Below, piece after piece: positions 29,215 to 38,363 of a DNA stretch of 64,000 nucleotides. The DNA is from Caulobacter ginsengisoli (GTDB lineage Bacteria > Pseudomonadota > Alphaproteobacteria > Caulobacterales > Caulobacteraceae): assembly GCF_030814835.1 (NCBI RefSeq), contig NZ_JAUSVS010000009.1:124001-188000 (forward strand). Reading direction: 5' to 3'. Position numbers and translations under genes: made by a program. Within the stretch, counting starts at the first letter, position 1. Each line of letters opens with the position of its first letter. Below the pieces are notes generated by a model. That model worked only from the letters and a program-made list of their open reading frames with translations. It had not been told where the DNA came from and ran no database searches.

Positions 29215-30153
29215 CTACTTCAGCGTCTTCGCCAGCAGGGCCAGGGTCGCGTCCCAGGACTGCTGGCGGGCCGCCAGGTTGCCGGCCTCGGTGCCGCCCA
29301 GCTTGAACATGAAGCTGAGACCGGGCGTGTTGGCCGGGGCCGGCGGGCCGAAGGCGGCGTGGCCGGCGTCGGCATAGGTCAGCAGGGTCACCGGATAGCG
29401 GAAGTTCCTGGCCTTGAGCCGGGCGGCGACGGCCCGCGCCATGTCGGCCGAGGGCCACATCTGGTCGGCCTCGCCGGCCACCAGCAGCACCGGGCCCCTG
29501 ATGCGCTCCACCGGGATGGCGGCGTCGGGATAGCGGCCCTCGAAGGCGCGGCTGCGCTGGTAGAAGTCGAGCACCGAGATGAAGGGCTTGCTGGTGTCAT
29601 AGGGCACGAAGGCCGTCGGCTTGCCGCCGACGCTCCAGGTGGAGGTGTCGACCTGGGCCTTGAAGGAAAAGCCCTGCCACATGACGTTGGACGGCACGCC
29701 GGCGATCACGGCCCGCACGTCTTTGCGGCGCGAGCCGATGATCAGGGCCGCCTCGCCGCCCTTGGAGGCGCCCATGACGGCGACCTTGCGGCGGTCGACG
29801 CTGGGATCGGCCTCGAGCCGGTCCAGGGCCTTGTCGAAATATTCCAGCGGCAGCAGCTCCATTTTGTCGGGCAGTCCCGGCAGATCGAAATAGGCGATGG
29901 CCAGGGCGGTATAGCCCTGCTGGGCCAGGCGCCGGGCGATGGGGGCCGAGCCCTTGATGCCGCCTTCGGAACCGCCGACCACCAGCACCGCCGGATGCCG
30001 GCCGGGGGTGGTGGGCCTGTAGAGCTCGCCGACCAGGCCGTTCTCGTTGATGACGGTCTTGGTGAAGTCTGGCGGCTGGGGAGTCTGGCCGTGGGCGGCG
30101 AAGGGGGTCAGCAGAAGCAGCAGGCAAACGAGGGGGTTGAGGGCGAGGCGCAC
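29215..30153 (-). CDS. Exported acyl-CoA thioester hydrolase/BAAT-like hydrolase
   Basis: A 312-residue alpha/beta hydrolase of the BAAT C-terminal/acyl-CoA thioesterase type. It has VVGGSEGGIKGSAPIARRLAQQGYTALAIAYF, nucleophile elbow GASKGGE, catalytic-acid region AGEADQMWPS and catalytic His in YADAGHAAFG. The start is GTG 30153: it follows a GGAGA ribosome-binding site and gives a clean signal peptide (VRLALNPLVCLLLLLTPFAAHGQ). An upstream ATG at 30204 would spoil that signal. A 15-bp palindrome lies 26 bases upstream. The substrate is unknown. Confidence 0.85.
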   Translation of the reverse strand: MRLALNPLVCLLLLLTPFAAHGQTPQPPDFTKTVINENGLVGELYRPTTPGRHPAVLVVGGSEGGIKGSAPIARRLAQQGYTALAIAYFDLPGLPDKMELLPLEYFDKALDRLEADPSVDRRKVAVMGASKGGEAALIIGSRRKDVRAVIAGVPSNVMWQGFSFKAQVDTSTWSVGGKPTAFVPYDTSKPFISVLDFYQRSRAFEGRYPDAAIPVERIRGPVLLVAGEADQMWPSADMARAVAARLKARNFRYPVTLLTYADAGHAAFGPPAPANTPGLSFMFKLGGTEAGNLAARQQSWDATLALLAKTLK

Positions 30154-30178
30154 GGCAGGTCTCCATGTGTGTGGAGAA

Positions 30179-30193
30179 CTTTGTAATACAAAG
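30179..30193. promoter_or_regulatory. 15-bp palindrome upstream of the BAAT-like hydrolase
   Basis: CTTTGTA-A-TACAAAG is a perfect 7-bp inverted repeat around one base. It is 26 bases before the GTG start of the hydrolase and 45 bases after the end of the upstream membrane-protein gene. It could be a repressor operator; no regulator is assigned. Confidence 0.5.
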
Positions 30194-30237
30194 TCATTGG
30201 TCATGCAATGGGGTTGCGGCTTTCGTCGGCGTTCGGG

Positions 30238-31404
30238 TCAGAGGTAGCTCAGCCACCAGTCCTTGCGGGTCGCCTTCACATGGCCCCACCAGCGGCAGAG
30301 CGGATACATCAGCAGCAACACCACGGCCCAGGTCAGGTAGGCGGACCACAGGCCAAAGCCCCAGTGCGCCTCGACCATCGGCGTGGGGTCGGCGATGACT
30401 CCGACGAAAGTCTGGAAGGGATAACCCATGGCCATGCCGGCAGCGGTGACCAGGAGGTGGGCCAGCCAGATGTGCAGGATGAAGAAGAACAGCGGCACGC
30501 GGCCATAGGTCAACAGGATGCCGGCGACGGCGCCCTTCAGCCGCTCCAGGGCCGGCAACAGAAGGAACATGGGTCCCAGGGTGATCAGCACGAAGTCCAG
30601 TGAGGGCGGATATTTGCTGACGTTGAAGAACGACAGGACGGTTCGCCAGGACTCGGCCTGGGCGCTCCACGGCCGGATATCGCCGTAGAGATTGATCCCG
30701 CGCAGCACCAGAAAGGCCAGGATCATCGCCCCGCCCAGGGCCAGCAGCAGCCGGGCCCGGCGCGCCGGCTCGAGGGTGAAGATGTCGCCCAGCCCGTAGC
30801 CCAGCGAGATGATCCCGATCCAGGGCAGGATCGGATAGATGACGAAGATGTTGCCGGCGATCGGGCCGGGGACATGTAGCACGTGCCAGAGCCAGGCCAG
30901 CGGCCCCAGGCTGCCCGGCGAAATTCCGTCGGTCAGATCATGCAGGGCGATGATGGCGACGCCGATCGCCAGCACGGCCCGGCGGGGCAGGTGGATCAGG
31001 GCGGCCAGGGCGATCATCCCGGCCCCCAGCGACCAGAGGACGATCAGCGCCCAGCCGGGGATGTTCCAGTTCCAGCCGATATTCTCGACCACCAGCTCCA
31101 GGACGATCAACCAGAGGCCGCGCGTGACCAGGAACCGGCTGAGCTCGCCCTTGGTCTTGTTCCGCGCCTGCATCCACACCGACACCCCGGCCAGGAACGA
31201 GAAGGTCGGGGCGCAGAAATGCGTCACCCAGCGGGTCAGGTAGAGACCGAGGGTGGTGGTCGCCGGGTTGGTCGGGTCGGAGACGAACGAGGCAGCGTGC
31301 GTGTAGTCGCGGACATGGTCCAGGGCCATGATCACGATCACCAGCCCGCGCAGCAGGTCGATGGAGGTCAGGCGGCCGACGGGCGTTGGGACGGTGTCGG
31401 TCAT
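30238..31404 (-). CDS. DUF1624/heparan-acetyltransferase-like membrane protein
   Basis: A 388-residue polytopic membrane protein from ATG 31404 with about ten helices. The N-terminal RLTSIDLLRGLVIVIMALDHVRDYTHAAS, with the conserved Asp-His in the first helix, marks the DUF1624/HGSNAT-like acyltransferase family. These proteins are thought to move acyl groups across the membrane onto glycans. The start overlaps the stop of the upstream TonB-like gene (ATGA), so the two are coupled. The longer upstream frame lacks homology. Confidence 0.85.
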   Translation of the reverse strand: MTDTVPTPVGRLTSIDLLRGLVIVIMALDHVRDYTHAASFVSDPTNPATTTLGLYLTRWVTHFCAPTFSFLAGVSVWMQARNKTKGELSRFLVTRGLWLIVLELVVENIGWNWNIPGWALIVLWSLGAGMIALAALIHLPRRAVLAIGVAIIALHDLTDGISPGSLGPLAWLWHVLHVPGPIAGNIFVIYPILPWIGIISLGYGLGDIFTLEPARRARLLLALGGAMILAFLVLRGINLYGDIRPWSAQAESWRTVLSFFNVSKYPPSLDFVLITLGPMFLLLPALERLKGAVAGILLTYGRVPLFFFILHIWLAHLLVTAAGMAMGYPFQTFVGVIADPTPMVEAHWGFGLWSAYLTWAVVLLLMYPLCRWWGHVKATRKDWWLSYL

Positions 31405-32423
31405 GGCTTGGCGTTTCCCGTGACGAACTGGATCGGAATCTGGATGGTCAGCCCGGCGACCGAAGGGCCTTGCGGGTTGGCCGGCCCGACCAGGATGCCG
31501 CGCGCCAGCTGCTGCGCCGCCTGGCCGAAGCCGGCGCCCGCCGGGTCTTCCTGCTGGACCTGGCAGTGGCGCAGCTGGCCCTGGTGGCCGACCCGGCATT
31601 GCAGGACGGCCTTGCCGTCCGTCCCCGTGCTCTTGGCCCCGGCGGGATAGAAGCGGGCAAAGTCATTGGCGGACGGCCGCCGCAGCCAGGTTCTCGCCGT
31701 GTCGGCCGGCGGCGACAGCTCGTCGCTGGAAACCCCCATGGCCACGACGGCGCCGGCGGCGTCGGTCAGCCTGACGCCCTCCAGCCCGGCCTCGGCGATC
31801 ATCTGGCCCATGAAGTCGTCGGTGATGGTCGCGCGGTCCAGCCGCAGCGTGATCCGCAGGAAGAGGCCGTCCCGCTGCAGCCGGCTTTCCTGGTCGGCCG
31901 TCAGGGCGAACCGCCCGGCCAGGGCGATGTCGGCCGGGTTGTCATACCGGATGGCCAGGGTCAGGGCCTGGCTGGCGCAGCGCTGGGCGACCTCTTTCTG
32001 GTCGGGATAGTCCTGGTCCGACTGCCGCGCCTTGCGGCAGGCCTTGATGGCCTCCTCGCTCTTGGGGACCGCACGGGTGAAGGCCGGGATCAGGTTCAGC
32101 TCGTAGCCGTTGATGGCGGAGAACTCGACCGTCCGGTCCTTTAGGTCGAACTGCGAGAGGCTGATGGCGGGGAAGGGGCTCTGGCCCCGGAACAGGCTGG
32201 CCTGACCCTTGGCGGCGTCATAGGTCCAACGCAGGGGAATGGTGATTTCGACCCGCCGACAGCCCCCGCCGGCCCGCACCGCCTCGGCGACCGCCGGCAG
32301 GTCGGTCGGCCTGACGCTGATCGCCCCGCCGCAGGCGTCCGCCTGGGCCAGAGCTGCGCAGGGCGAGGCCAGCACGGCCAGGGCGAACCCAGGTCCCAGC
32401 ATCTTCGCGATGAGCTTGAACAT
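31401..32423 (-). CDS. Exported protein with TonB-like C-terminal domain
   Basis: A 340-residue protein from ATG 32423 with a signal peptide (MFKLIAKMLGPGFALAVLASPCAALA). The last 90 residues resemble the TonB C-terminal domain: FARFYPAGAKSTGTDGKAVLQCRVGHQGQLRHCQVQQEDPAG and GLTIQIPIQFV. The middle region is unfamiliar, with pairs of Cys. Unlike true TonB it has a cleavable signal and no Pro-rich spacer, so energy transduction is doubtful. It is coupled (ATGA) to the DUF1624 membrane gene. Confidence 0.72.
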   Translation of the reverse strand: MFKLIAKMLGPGFALAVLASPCAALAQADACGGAISVRPTDLPAVAEAVRAGGGCRRVEITIPLRWTYDAAKGQASLFRGQSPFPAISLSQFDLKDRTVEFSAINGYELNLIPAFTRAVPKSEEAIKACRKARQSDQDYPDQKEVAQRCASQALTLAIRYDNPADIALAGRFALTADQESRLQRDGLFLRITLRLDRATITDDFMGQMIAEAGLEGVRLTDAAGAVVAMGVSSDELSPPADTARTWLRRPSANDFARFYPAGAKSTGTDGKAVLQCRVGHQGQLRHCQVQQEDPAGAGFGQAAQQLARGILVGPANPQGPSVAGLTIQIPIQFVTGNAKP

Positions 32424-32484
32424 GACGCGGCCCTCCCGACCGACGCCGAGGTTAGCGGGAAAATCCGCCGGCCGCATCCGGTCT

Positions 32485-33807
32485 TCAGGCGCGCCGGAAC
32501 GGCTTCCAGTCGATGGCCTCGAGGGGTCGCCGCAGGACTGGGCGATGGCCATAGGCGACCGCCCGCAGCAGCCATTCCAGCGGCCCCATGGCGAACCGCC
32601 GCAGCCATAGGACGCTGAAGGCGGCCTGGGCCAGCCAGATGGCCGCGGCGATGGCCCACAGGCCCGCCCAATCGTACTGCCCCCACAGGCCCAGGCCGTA
32701 GAACAGCACCGCGCAGATCAGCGACTGGGCCATATAGTTGGTCAGGGCCATGCGGCCCATGTCCGCCAGGGTCCGGCCCACGCCGCCCAGGACCGCGGCC
32801 TTCCACAGGGCCAGGACCAGGCCCAGATGGCCCAGCGTCACGGCGATCCGGCCCGGATCGTAGGCGGCCACCGTGAACCAGTTCACCGGATAGAAATGGG
32901 CCTGATAGCGGACGGCTGCGCTCCAGCCGTTGAGCGAAATCCCGATCGCGTAGCCGACGGCGGCCAGGCCCAGATAGAAGGCCAGCGACCGCCGCCCGCT
33001 CAGCACACCCAGCTTGAACAGGCCCATGCCGATCAGCATGCCGCCCATCGACTCCAGCACCGCGCCCAGCAGGCCCTCATGGGCGTCATCCCACCAGGTC
33101 GAGGCCGACCAGCCGAGCAGGGTGAAATAGTCGCCGCTGGTCTTGGCCGCGGTCTCGGCCGTGATCAGTTCGGGGTCGGGCCGCGAACCGGCCACCGCCT
33201 CGCGGCCATCGATGATCGCCTGCTTGTCCGCGGCGGTGAGGGCGAGGCCGGCGGCCCGGCCGGCCTGGGCCGCCTCGCCGGCGTGGACGGTCTGGGCGAC
33301 CTGGTAGCGCCGCAGGGTGAAGTCGGCGTTGTCGATGGTCAGCGACAACAGGCCAATCGCGATCAGGGCGGCGGCCGGCAGCTTGCGCAGCGGGAACAGG
33401 AACAGCGAGCACAGGCCATAGACGAACAGGATCTCGCCCGGCCACAGCAGGACGGTGAAATTGACCACCCCCAGAACCATCAGCATCAGGGCCCTGCGGT
33501 AGAAGACGTCGGCCGTCTCGACCGGCCCGTCCGGCGCCATGGCCCGGGCGGTGATCAGCAGCACGCCGGCTCCGAACAGCAGAGTGAACAGGCCCCGCAT
33601 GGTCCCCGAGACCAGCAGCGTGCCGACCAGCCAGACCACCCAGCTGGGATCGGCCAGGCTCTGCGGGGTCAGCGGCCGGACCCAGCCGTAAAGGTCGCCC
33701 ATGGAGGTGATGTTCATCAGCAGGATGCCGCAGAGGGCAAACCCCCGCAGCACGTCGAGCGAGCCGAGGCGATCCCGCTCCTGGGTCGGAGCGATGGCCT
33801 GGTCCAT
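32485..33807 (-). CDS. DUF418 domain-containing membrane protein
   Basis: A 440-residue polytopic membrane protein of the YeiB/DUF418 family. It has RLGSLDVLRGFALCGILLMNITSM at the N-terminus and a C-terminal DUF418 region with GRMALTNYMAQSLICAVLFYGLGLWGQYDW and LRRFAMGPLEWLLRAV. These are related to acyltransferase-type membrane proteins of unclear function. It is 61 bases upstream of the TonB-like gene, so the three minus-strand genes may share a transcript. Confidence 0.9.
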   Translation of the reverse strand: MDQAIAPTQERDRLGSLDVLRGFALCGILLMNITSMGDLYGWVRPLTPQSLADPSWVVWLVGTLLVSGTMRGLFTLLFGAGVLLITARAMAPDGPVETADVFYRRALMLMVLGVVNFTVLLWPGEILFVYGLCSLFLFPLRKLPAAALIAIGLLSLTIDNADFTLRRYQVAQTVHAGEAAQAGRAAGLALTAADKQAIIDGREAVAGSRPDPELITAETAAKTSGDYFTLLGWSASTWWDDAHEGLLGAVLESMGGMLIGMGLFKLGVLSGRRSLAFYLGLAAVGYAIGISLNGWSAAVRYQAHFYPVNWFTVAAYDPGRIAVTLGHLGLVLALWKAAVLGGVGRTLADMGRMALTNYMAQSLICAVLFYGLGLWGQYDWAGLWAIAAAIWLAQAAFSVLWLRRFAMGPLEWLLRAVAYGHRPVLRRPLEAIDWKPFRRA

Positions 33808-33858
33808 GTGATCCCTCCCGGACTGGTCCGCGCCATACGCGGCCGGGAGGGCGTTGGA

Positions 33859-34224
33859 TCAGTCGGCGGGCCGTTGCAGGGCCTCGCCCCGGATGGCCCG
33901 GCCGGCGGCGTCGAAGTCGATCTTCTCGACCACCTGCTTGCCGCGGTTGCTGGCGTAGTAGATGGCCAGGCTGGAGACGCCGGCGACAACGTCGGTCAGT
34001 ACGAACCGCAGGGGCGGCTGGATGGCCAGGCCCTTGGCCCAGTAGTCGCGCACCGCCGCCTTGCCGACCAGATGGCTGGACGCCACCCCCATGCGTTCGA
34101 CGATGTAGGGCGAGGTCATCGTGAAGTCGTCGCTGTAGTGCGACAGGATGCGGTCCAGATCACCGCTGTTCCAGGCGGCGATCCACTCCTCGGCCCAGGC
34201 CCTGGCCCAGCCGATCTCGATCAT
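33859..34224 (-). CDS. NTF2/SnoaL-like protein coupled to carA
   Basis: A 121-residue cytoplasmic SnoaL/NTF2-like protein. It shows [40 protein letters not shown] and [21 protein letters not shown], the standard cone-barrel layout used for polyketide cyclases, isomerases and small-ligand binders. No catalytic residue set can be assigned. Its ATG overlaps the carA stop (ATGA), so it is translated with carA, although nothing links it to carbamoyl phosphate synthesis. Confidence 0.85.
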   Translation of the reverse strand: MIEIGWARAWAEEWIAAWNSGDLDRILSHYSDDFTMTSPYIVERMGVASSHLVGKAAVRDYWAKGLAIQPPLRFVLTDVVAGVSSLAIYYASNRGKQVVEKIDFDAAGRAIRGEALQRPAD

Positions 34225-35387
34225 TTTCTGTTCCTGTCCATCAGCCCGGCGAAGCGCTCGAACAGATAGAGGCTGTCCATCGGCCCTGGCGAGGCCTCCG
34301 GGTGATGCTGGACGCTGAACACCGGCCTGTCGGCCAGGGCCAGGCCGGCATTGGTGCCGTCGAACAGGGAGACGTGGGTCTCGGTGACCGGGGCCGGCAG
34401 GCTGTCACGGTCGACCGTGAAGCCGTGGTTCATCGAGACGATCTCGACCTTGCCGGTGGTCAGGTCCTTGACCGGATGGTTGGCGCCGTGATGGCCCTGC
34501 TCCATCTTCACCGTCCTGGCGCCGAGCGCCAGGGCCAGCATCTGGTGGCCCAGGCAGATGCCGAACACCGGCGTGCCGCTGTCGACCAGCTTGCGGATCT
34601 CTGGGACGGAATATTCGCCGGTGGCGGCCGGGTCGCCGGGCCCGTTCGAGAGCAGAACGCCGTCGGGCTTGCGGGCCAGGATAGCCTCGGCGCTGGTGTT
34701 GGCCGGAACCACCGTCACCTTGGCCCCGATGCCGGCCAGCGAGCGCAGGATGTTGCGCTTGACCCCATAGTCGACGACCACGACCTCGTATTTCCCGGCC
34801 TCGGGCCGGGTGTAGCCGGCGGGCCAGTCCCACGGGCCTTCGTCCCAGACGAAGGACTGCCGGCAGCTGGCGTCCTTGGCCAGGTCCAGGCCGACCAGGC
34901 CGGACCACTCGCGGGCCTGGGCGGTCAGGGCGGGAATGTCGAACTGGCCGTCCGGCGAATGGGCGATCACCGCATGCGGCATGCCCTTCTCGCGGATCAG
35001 CCGGGTCAGGGCGCGGGTGTCGACCCCGGCGAGCGCGATGACGCCCCGCCGCTCCATCCACTGCGCCAGCGGCGAGCCGGAGCGGTAGTTGGCCGGGTCG
35101 GTCGGCGTATCGCGGAAAATCGCGCCTCGGGCGGCGGTCTCGCTGATCCCGGTGACCTGCTCGACGTCTTCCAGGTTGGTCCCGACATTGCCGATGTGGG
35201 GGAAGGTGAAGGCGACGATCTGGGCCATGTAGGAGGGGTCGGTGAGGATCTCCTGGTAGCCGGTCATGGCGGTGTTGAAACACACCTCGCCCACCGCCGA
35301 GCCGACCGCGCCAACGCCGTACCCTTGCAGGACGGTCCCATCGGCCAGGACCAGGACTCCGGTGACGCCAGCAAGCAGATCGGTCAT
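34221..35387 (-). CDS. carA: Carbamoyl-phosphate synthase small subunit
   Basis: CarA is the glutamine amidotransferase subunit that supplies ammonia to CarB. From ATG 35387 ([12 protein letters not shown]) the protein is 388 residues. The N-terminal CarA domain shows [19 protein letters not shown]. The class I amidotransferase domain has catalytic Cys in VFGICLGHQ and the His-Glu pair in [10 protein letters not shown]. The upstream frame extension to 35453 lacks homology. It is followed by the coupled NTF2-like gene, not by carB. Confidence 0.97.
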   Translation of the reverse strand: MTDLLAGVTGVLVLADGTVLQGYGVGAVGSAVGEVCFNTAMTGYQEILTDPSYMAQIVAFTFPHIGNVGTNLEDVEQVTGISETAARGAIFRDTPTDPANYRSGSPLAQWMERRGVIALAGVDTRALTRLIREKGMPHAVIAHSPDGQFDIPALTAQAREWSGLVGLDLAKDASCRQSFVWDEGPWDWPAGYTRPEAGKYEVVVVDYGVKRNILRSLAGIGAKVTVVPANTSAEAILARKPDGVLLSNGPGDPAATGEYSVPEIRKLVDSGTPVFGICLGHQMLALALGARTVKMEQGHHGANHPVKDLTTGKVEIVSMNHGFTVDRDSLPAPVTETHVSLFDGTNAGLALADRPVFSVQHHPEASPGPMDSLYLFERFAGLMDRNRK

Positions 35388-35464
35388 GGCGTGGCTCCGG
35401 GGTGGTGGACAAACGGCCGCGTTGGTAGTGAGTCGGCCTTCTCGGGTCAACAAAGGAACGCGCC

Positions 35465-35707
35465 ATGCTGGCTATGCGCCCCAACTGCGAGTGTTGCGAC
35501 CGCGATCTGGCCCCTGACGCGGCCGGGGCGATGATCTGCACCTTCGAATGCACCTTCTGCGAGGGCTGCGCGAGCGAGCGGTTCGCCGGGGTCTGCCCCA
35601 ACTGCGGTGGCGGCCTGGTGGCGCGACCGGTGCGGCCCACGGGCCTGTTGGGGAAGGCGCCGGGCTCGACGGAGCGGGTGCGCAAACCGCATGCGGCCTG
35701 CGTCTAG
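35465..35707 (+). CDS. DUF1272 zinc-ribbon-like protein
   Basis: An 80-residue protein of the DUF1272 family. The family signature covers the first 55 residues: [11 protein letters not shown], then [13 protein letters not shown] and VCPNCGG, giving several CxxC-type pairs expected to bind zinc. The function is unknown. The start is ATG 35465 with an AAAGGAA ribosome-binding site. It is divergent from carA. The HAD gene downstream is on the same strand after 32 bases. Confidence 0.88.
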   Translation: MLAMRPNCECCDRDLAPDAAGAMICTFECTFCEGCASERFAGVCPNCGGGLVARPVRPTGLLGKAPGSTERVRKPHAACV

Positions 35708-35739
35708 GCGGGCCGAGAGAAGCTGGCTATTACCCCGCC

Positions 35740-36435
35740 ATGCCCATCACCACGGTCGGCCTCGATGCCGATGACACCCTCTGGCACAACGAGACCATCT
35801 TCCGGCTGACCCACCAGCGGTTCGTCGAACTTCTGTCCGAGTTCGGGGACGAGAAGGCCATCGAGAGAAGGCTGGCCGAGACCGAGAAACGCAACCTGCG
35901 GGCCTACGGCTACGGGGTGAAGGGTTTCACCCTGTCGATGATCGAGACCGCCATCGAGCTCACCGACGGGGCGGTTGGCGCCGCCGCCATCCAGGAAATC
36001 CTGGCGGCCGGACGTGAGATGCTGACCCTGCCGGTCGAGGCGCTGCCCGGCGTCGCCGAAGCGCTGAACGATCTGGCCGAGCGCTATCGGCTGGTGCTGA
36101 TCACCAAGGGCGATCTGATGCACCAGGAGAACAAGGTCGCCGCCTCCGGGCTGGGCGAGCTGTTCGCCGCCGTCGAGATCGTCAGCGAAAAAGACGTGGG
36201 CACCTACACCCAGGTCTTCGAGCGTCACGGCACCGGCGCGGCCGAGGCGGTGATGGTCGGCAACTCCATGCGCTCGGACATCCTGCCGGCCCTGGCGGCG
36301 GGATCGTATGCGGCGCTGATCCCCTATCCCCTGGTCTGGGCCCACGAGGCGGCCGAGGCGCCCGCGGATCATCCGCGCTTTGCCGAGCTGGCGTCGATTG
36401 CGGAATTGCCGGCCTGGGTCGACAGTCTGGGCTGA
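35740..36435 (+). CDS. HAD-superfamily hydrolase
   Basis: A 231-residue HAD phosphatase from ATG 35740. Motif I is LDADDTLWHNE, with the nucleophile and acid Asp pair. Motif II lies in RLVLITKGD, and motif IV is about MVGNSMRSDILPALAAG. An alpha-helical C1 cap sits between motifs I and II. The pattern is YjjG/haloacid-dehalogenase-like, so a nucleotide or sugar phosphate monoester is likely. It may be co-transcribed with DUF1272. Confidence 0.9.
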   Translation: MPITTVGLDADDTLWHNETIFRLTHQRFVELLSEFGDEKAIERRLAETEKRNLRAYGYGVKGFTLSMIETAIELTDGAVGAAAIQEILAAGREMLTLPVEALPGVAEALNDLAERYRLVLITKGDLMHQENKVAASGLGELFAAVEIVSEKDVGTYTQVFERHGTGAAEAVMVGNSMRSDILPALAAGSYAALIPYPLVWAHEAAEAPADHPRFAELASIAELPAWVDSLG

Positions 36436-36472
36436 GGCGATTCAATTCCCCGCTGGGGAAGCGGAGGTGGGT

Positions 36473-38191
36473 ATGCGGCGTGGATTGATCCTGACCCTGG
36501 GCCTGCTGCTGTTCGGCTGCGCCTCCTCAACTACCGCCCCCGTCCATGACATCGTCATCCGCGGCGGGACGATCTATGACGGTACCGGCGCCGCGCCCTT
36601 CGTCGGGGATGTGGCCATCGACGGCGACCGGATCACCGCGGTCGGCAAGGTGGTCGGGACCGGTCGCCAGGAGATCGACGCCCACGGCAAGGCGGTCTCG
36701 CCGGGCTTCATCAACATGCTGTCCTGGGCGACCGACGACCTGATCTATGACGGCCGGGGGCTCAGCGACCTCAAGCAGGGGGTGACCCTCGAGGTGATGG
36801 GCGAGGGCAGCTCGATGGGGCCCTGGAACGCCGCCATGAAGGCGCTGGAGACCGAGCGGCAGGGCGACATCAAGTACGAGATCGATTGGTCGACCCTCGA
36901 CCAGTATCTGTCCCGCCTAGAGCGGCAGGGAATCTCCCCCAACGTCGCCAGCTTCATCGGGGCCGAGACGACGCGGACCTATGTGCTGGGCGAGGGGGAT
37001 GTCGACCCCAACCCTGCCCAGCTGATGGCCATGCAGGAGCTGGTGCATCAGGCCATGGAGGATGGGGCGCTGGGCGTCGGCTCGTCGCTGATCTACGCGC
37101 CGGGGACCTATGCCGAGACCGGCGAACTGACCGCCCTGGCCACCGAGGCCGGCAGGTGCGGCGGTATTTACATCAGCCACATGCGTTACGAGAGCGACCG
37201 GCTGCTCGACGGCATCGACGAGCTGATCGAGATCTCGCGGCGGTCGGGCGCCCCGGCCGAGATCTATCACTTCAAGCAGGCCGGCAAGAGCAACTGGAAC
37301 AAGATCGACGCCGCCATTGCCCGGGTCGAGGCGGCCCGCGCGCGTGGCCAACGCATCACCGCCGACATGTATACCTACACGGCCGGCTCGACCGGGCTGG
37401 ACGCGGCCATGCCGCCCTGGGTGCAAGCCGGCGGACGCGAGGCCTGGATCAAGCGGCTCAAGGATCCGGCCATCCGCGCCCGGGTGATCGCCGAGATGCG
37501 CGATCCCAAGGCGCCGTTCGAGAACCTCTACCGCCATGCCGGGGCCGAGGGGACCCTGCTGGTCGGCTTCAAGAACCCGGCGCTCAAGCCCCTGACCGGC
37601 CAGACCCTGGCCCAGGTCGCCAAGGCCCGCGGGGTCAGCCCCGAGGACGCCGCCATCGACCTGGTCATCGAGGACGGCACCCGCGTGCAGGTGGTCTATT
37701 TTCTGATGAGCGAGGACAATGTCCGCCACGAGGTGGCCATCCCCTGGATGAGCTTCGGCTCCGACGCCGGGGCCCAGGCGCCGGAGGGGCCGTTCCTGCT
37801 CTCCAGCACCCACCCCCGCGCCTACGGCAACGTCGCGCGGCTGCTGGGCCGCTATGTGCGCGACGAGAAGCTGCTCAGCCTGGCCGAGGCGGTGCGCAAG
37901 CTGAGCGGCCAGCCGGCCCATAACCTGGGCCTGCGCGATCGGGGGCTGCTCCGGAGGGGCTACTTCGCCGACATCGCGGTGTTCGATCCGGCCACGGTCA
38001 GCGACCCGGCCACCTACGAGAAGCCCAAGCAGTTCGCCACCGGCATGGCCTTCGTGCTGGTCAACGGCGTGCTGGCCCTGAAGGACGGCGAGCCGACCCG
38101 CGCGCCATCGGGCCGGGTGGTGCGCGGCCGGGCCTGGAAGGGCTGGCCGGACGGCGGCTGCAAGGCCAGCGCCAGGGACTGGAAGTGGTAG
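36473..38191 (+). CDS. D-aminoacylase-like amidohydrolase lipoprotein
   Basis: A 572-residue amidohydrolase of the N-acyl-D-amino-acid deacylase group. From ATG 36473 (GGAGGTGG ribosome-binding site) a lipoprotein signal ends LLLFGC, with Cys16 as the lipid site. Retained features are ISHMRYE (His), IYHFKQAG (His), FGSDAGA (Asp) and the C-terminal DIAVFDP. The usual PGFID-x-H-x-H metal motif is replaced by PGFINMLSW (residues 77-85), and the GNCG cysteine by GEG. A single-metal or altered mechanism is implied. A TonB-dependent receptor follows on the same strand. Confidence 0.85.
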   Translation: MRRGLILTLGLLLFGCASSTTAPVHDIVIRGGTIYDGTGAAPFVGDVAIDGDRITAVGKVVGTGRQEIDAHGKAVSPGFINMLSWATDDLIYDGRGLSDLKQGVTLEVMGEGSSMGPWNAAMKALETERQGDIKYEIDWSTLDQYLSRLERQGISPNVASFIGAETTRTYVLGEGDVDPNPAQLMAMQELVHQAMEDGALGVGSSLIYAPGTYAETGELTALATEAGRCGGIYISHMRYESDRLLDGIDELIEISRRSGAPAEIYHFKQAGKSNWNKIDAAIARVEAARARGQRITADMYTYTAGSTGLDAAMPPWVQAGGREAWIKRLKDPAIRARVIAEMRDPKAPFENLYRHAGAEGTLLVGFKNPALKPLTGQTLAQVAKARGVSPEDAAIDLVIEDGTRVQVVYFLMSEDNVRHEVAIPWMSFGSDAGAQAPEGPFLLSSTHPRAYGNVARLLGRYVRDEKLLSLAEAVRKLSGQPAHNLGLRDRGLLRRGYFADIAVFDPATVSDPATYEKPKQFATGMAFVLVNGVLALKDGEPTRAPSGRVVRGRAWKGWPDGGCKASARDWKW

Positions 38192-38363
38192 GGCGCGCCT
38201 CCTTCGGGGCCGGGCGACAGCGTCGCCTGTGGCGCCGGAGCCGCGCCTCGGAACGAACCGCCTCGCTCCGTGTGCGGTGCAGCATGGTCCGTCTTGACAG
38301 ACTCAACCCCTCGGCGTGAGCGTCGGCTGCCCGACCAGGCGGGTTACCAAGGGACTGGGGATC

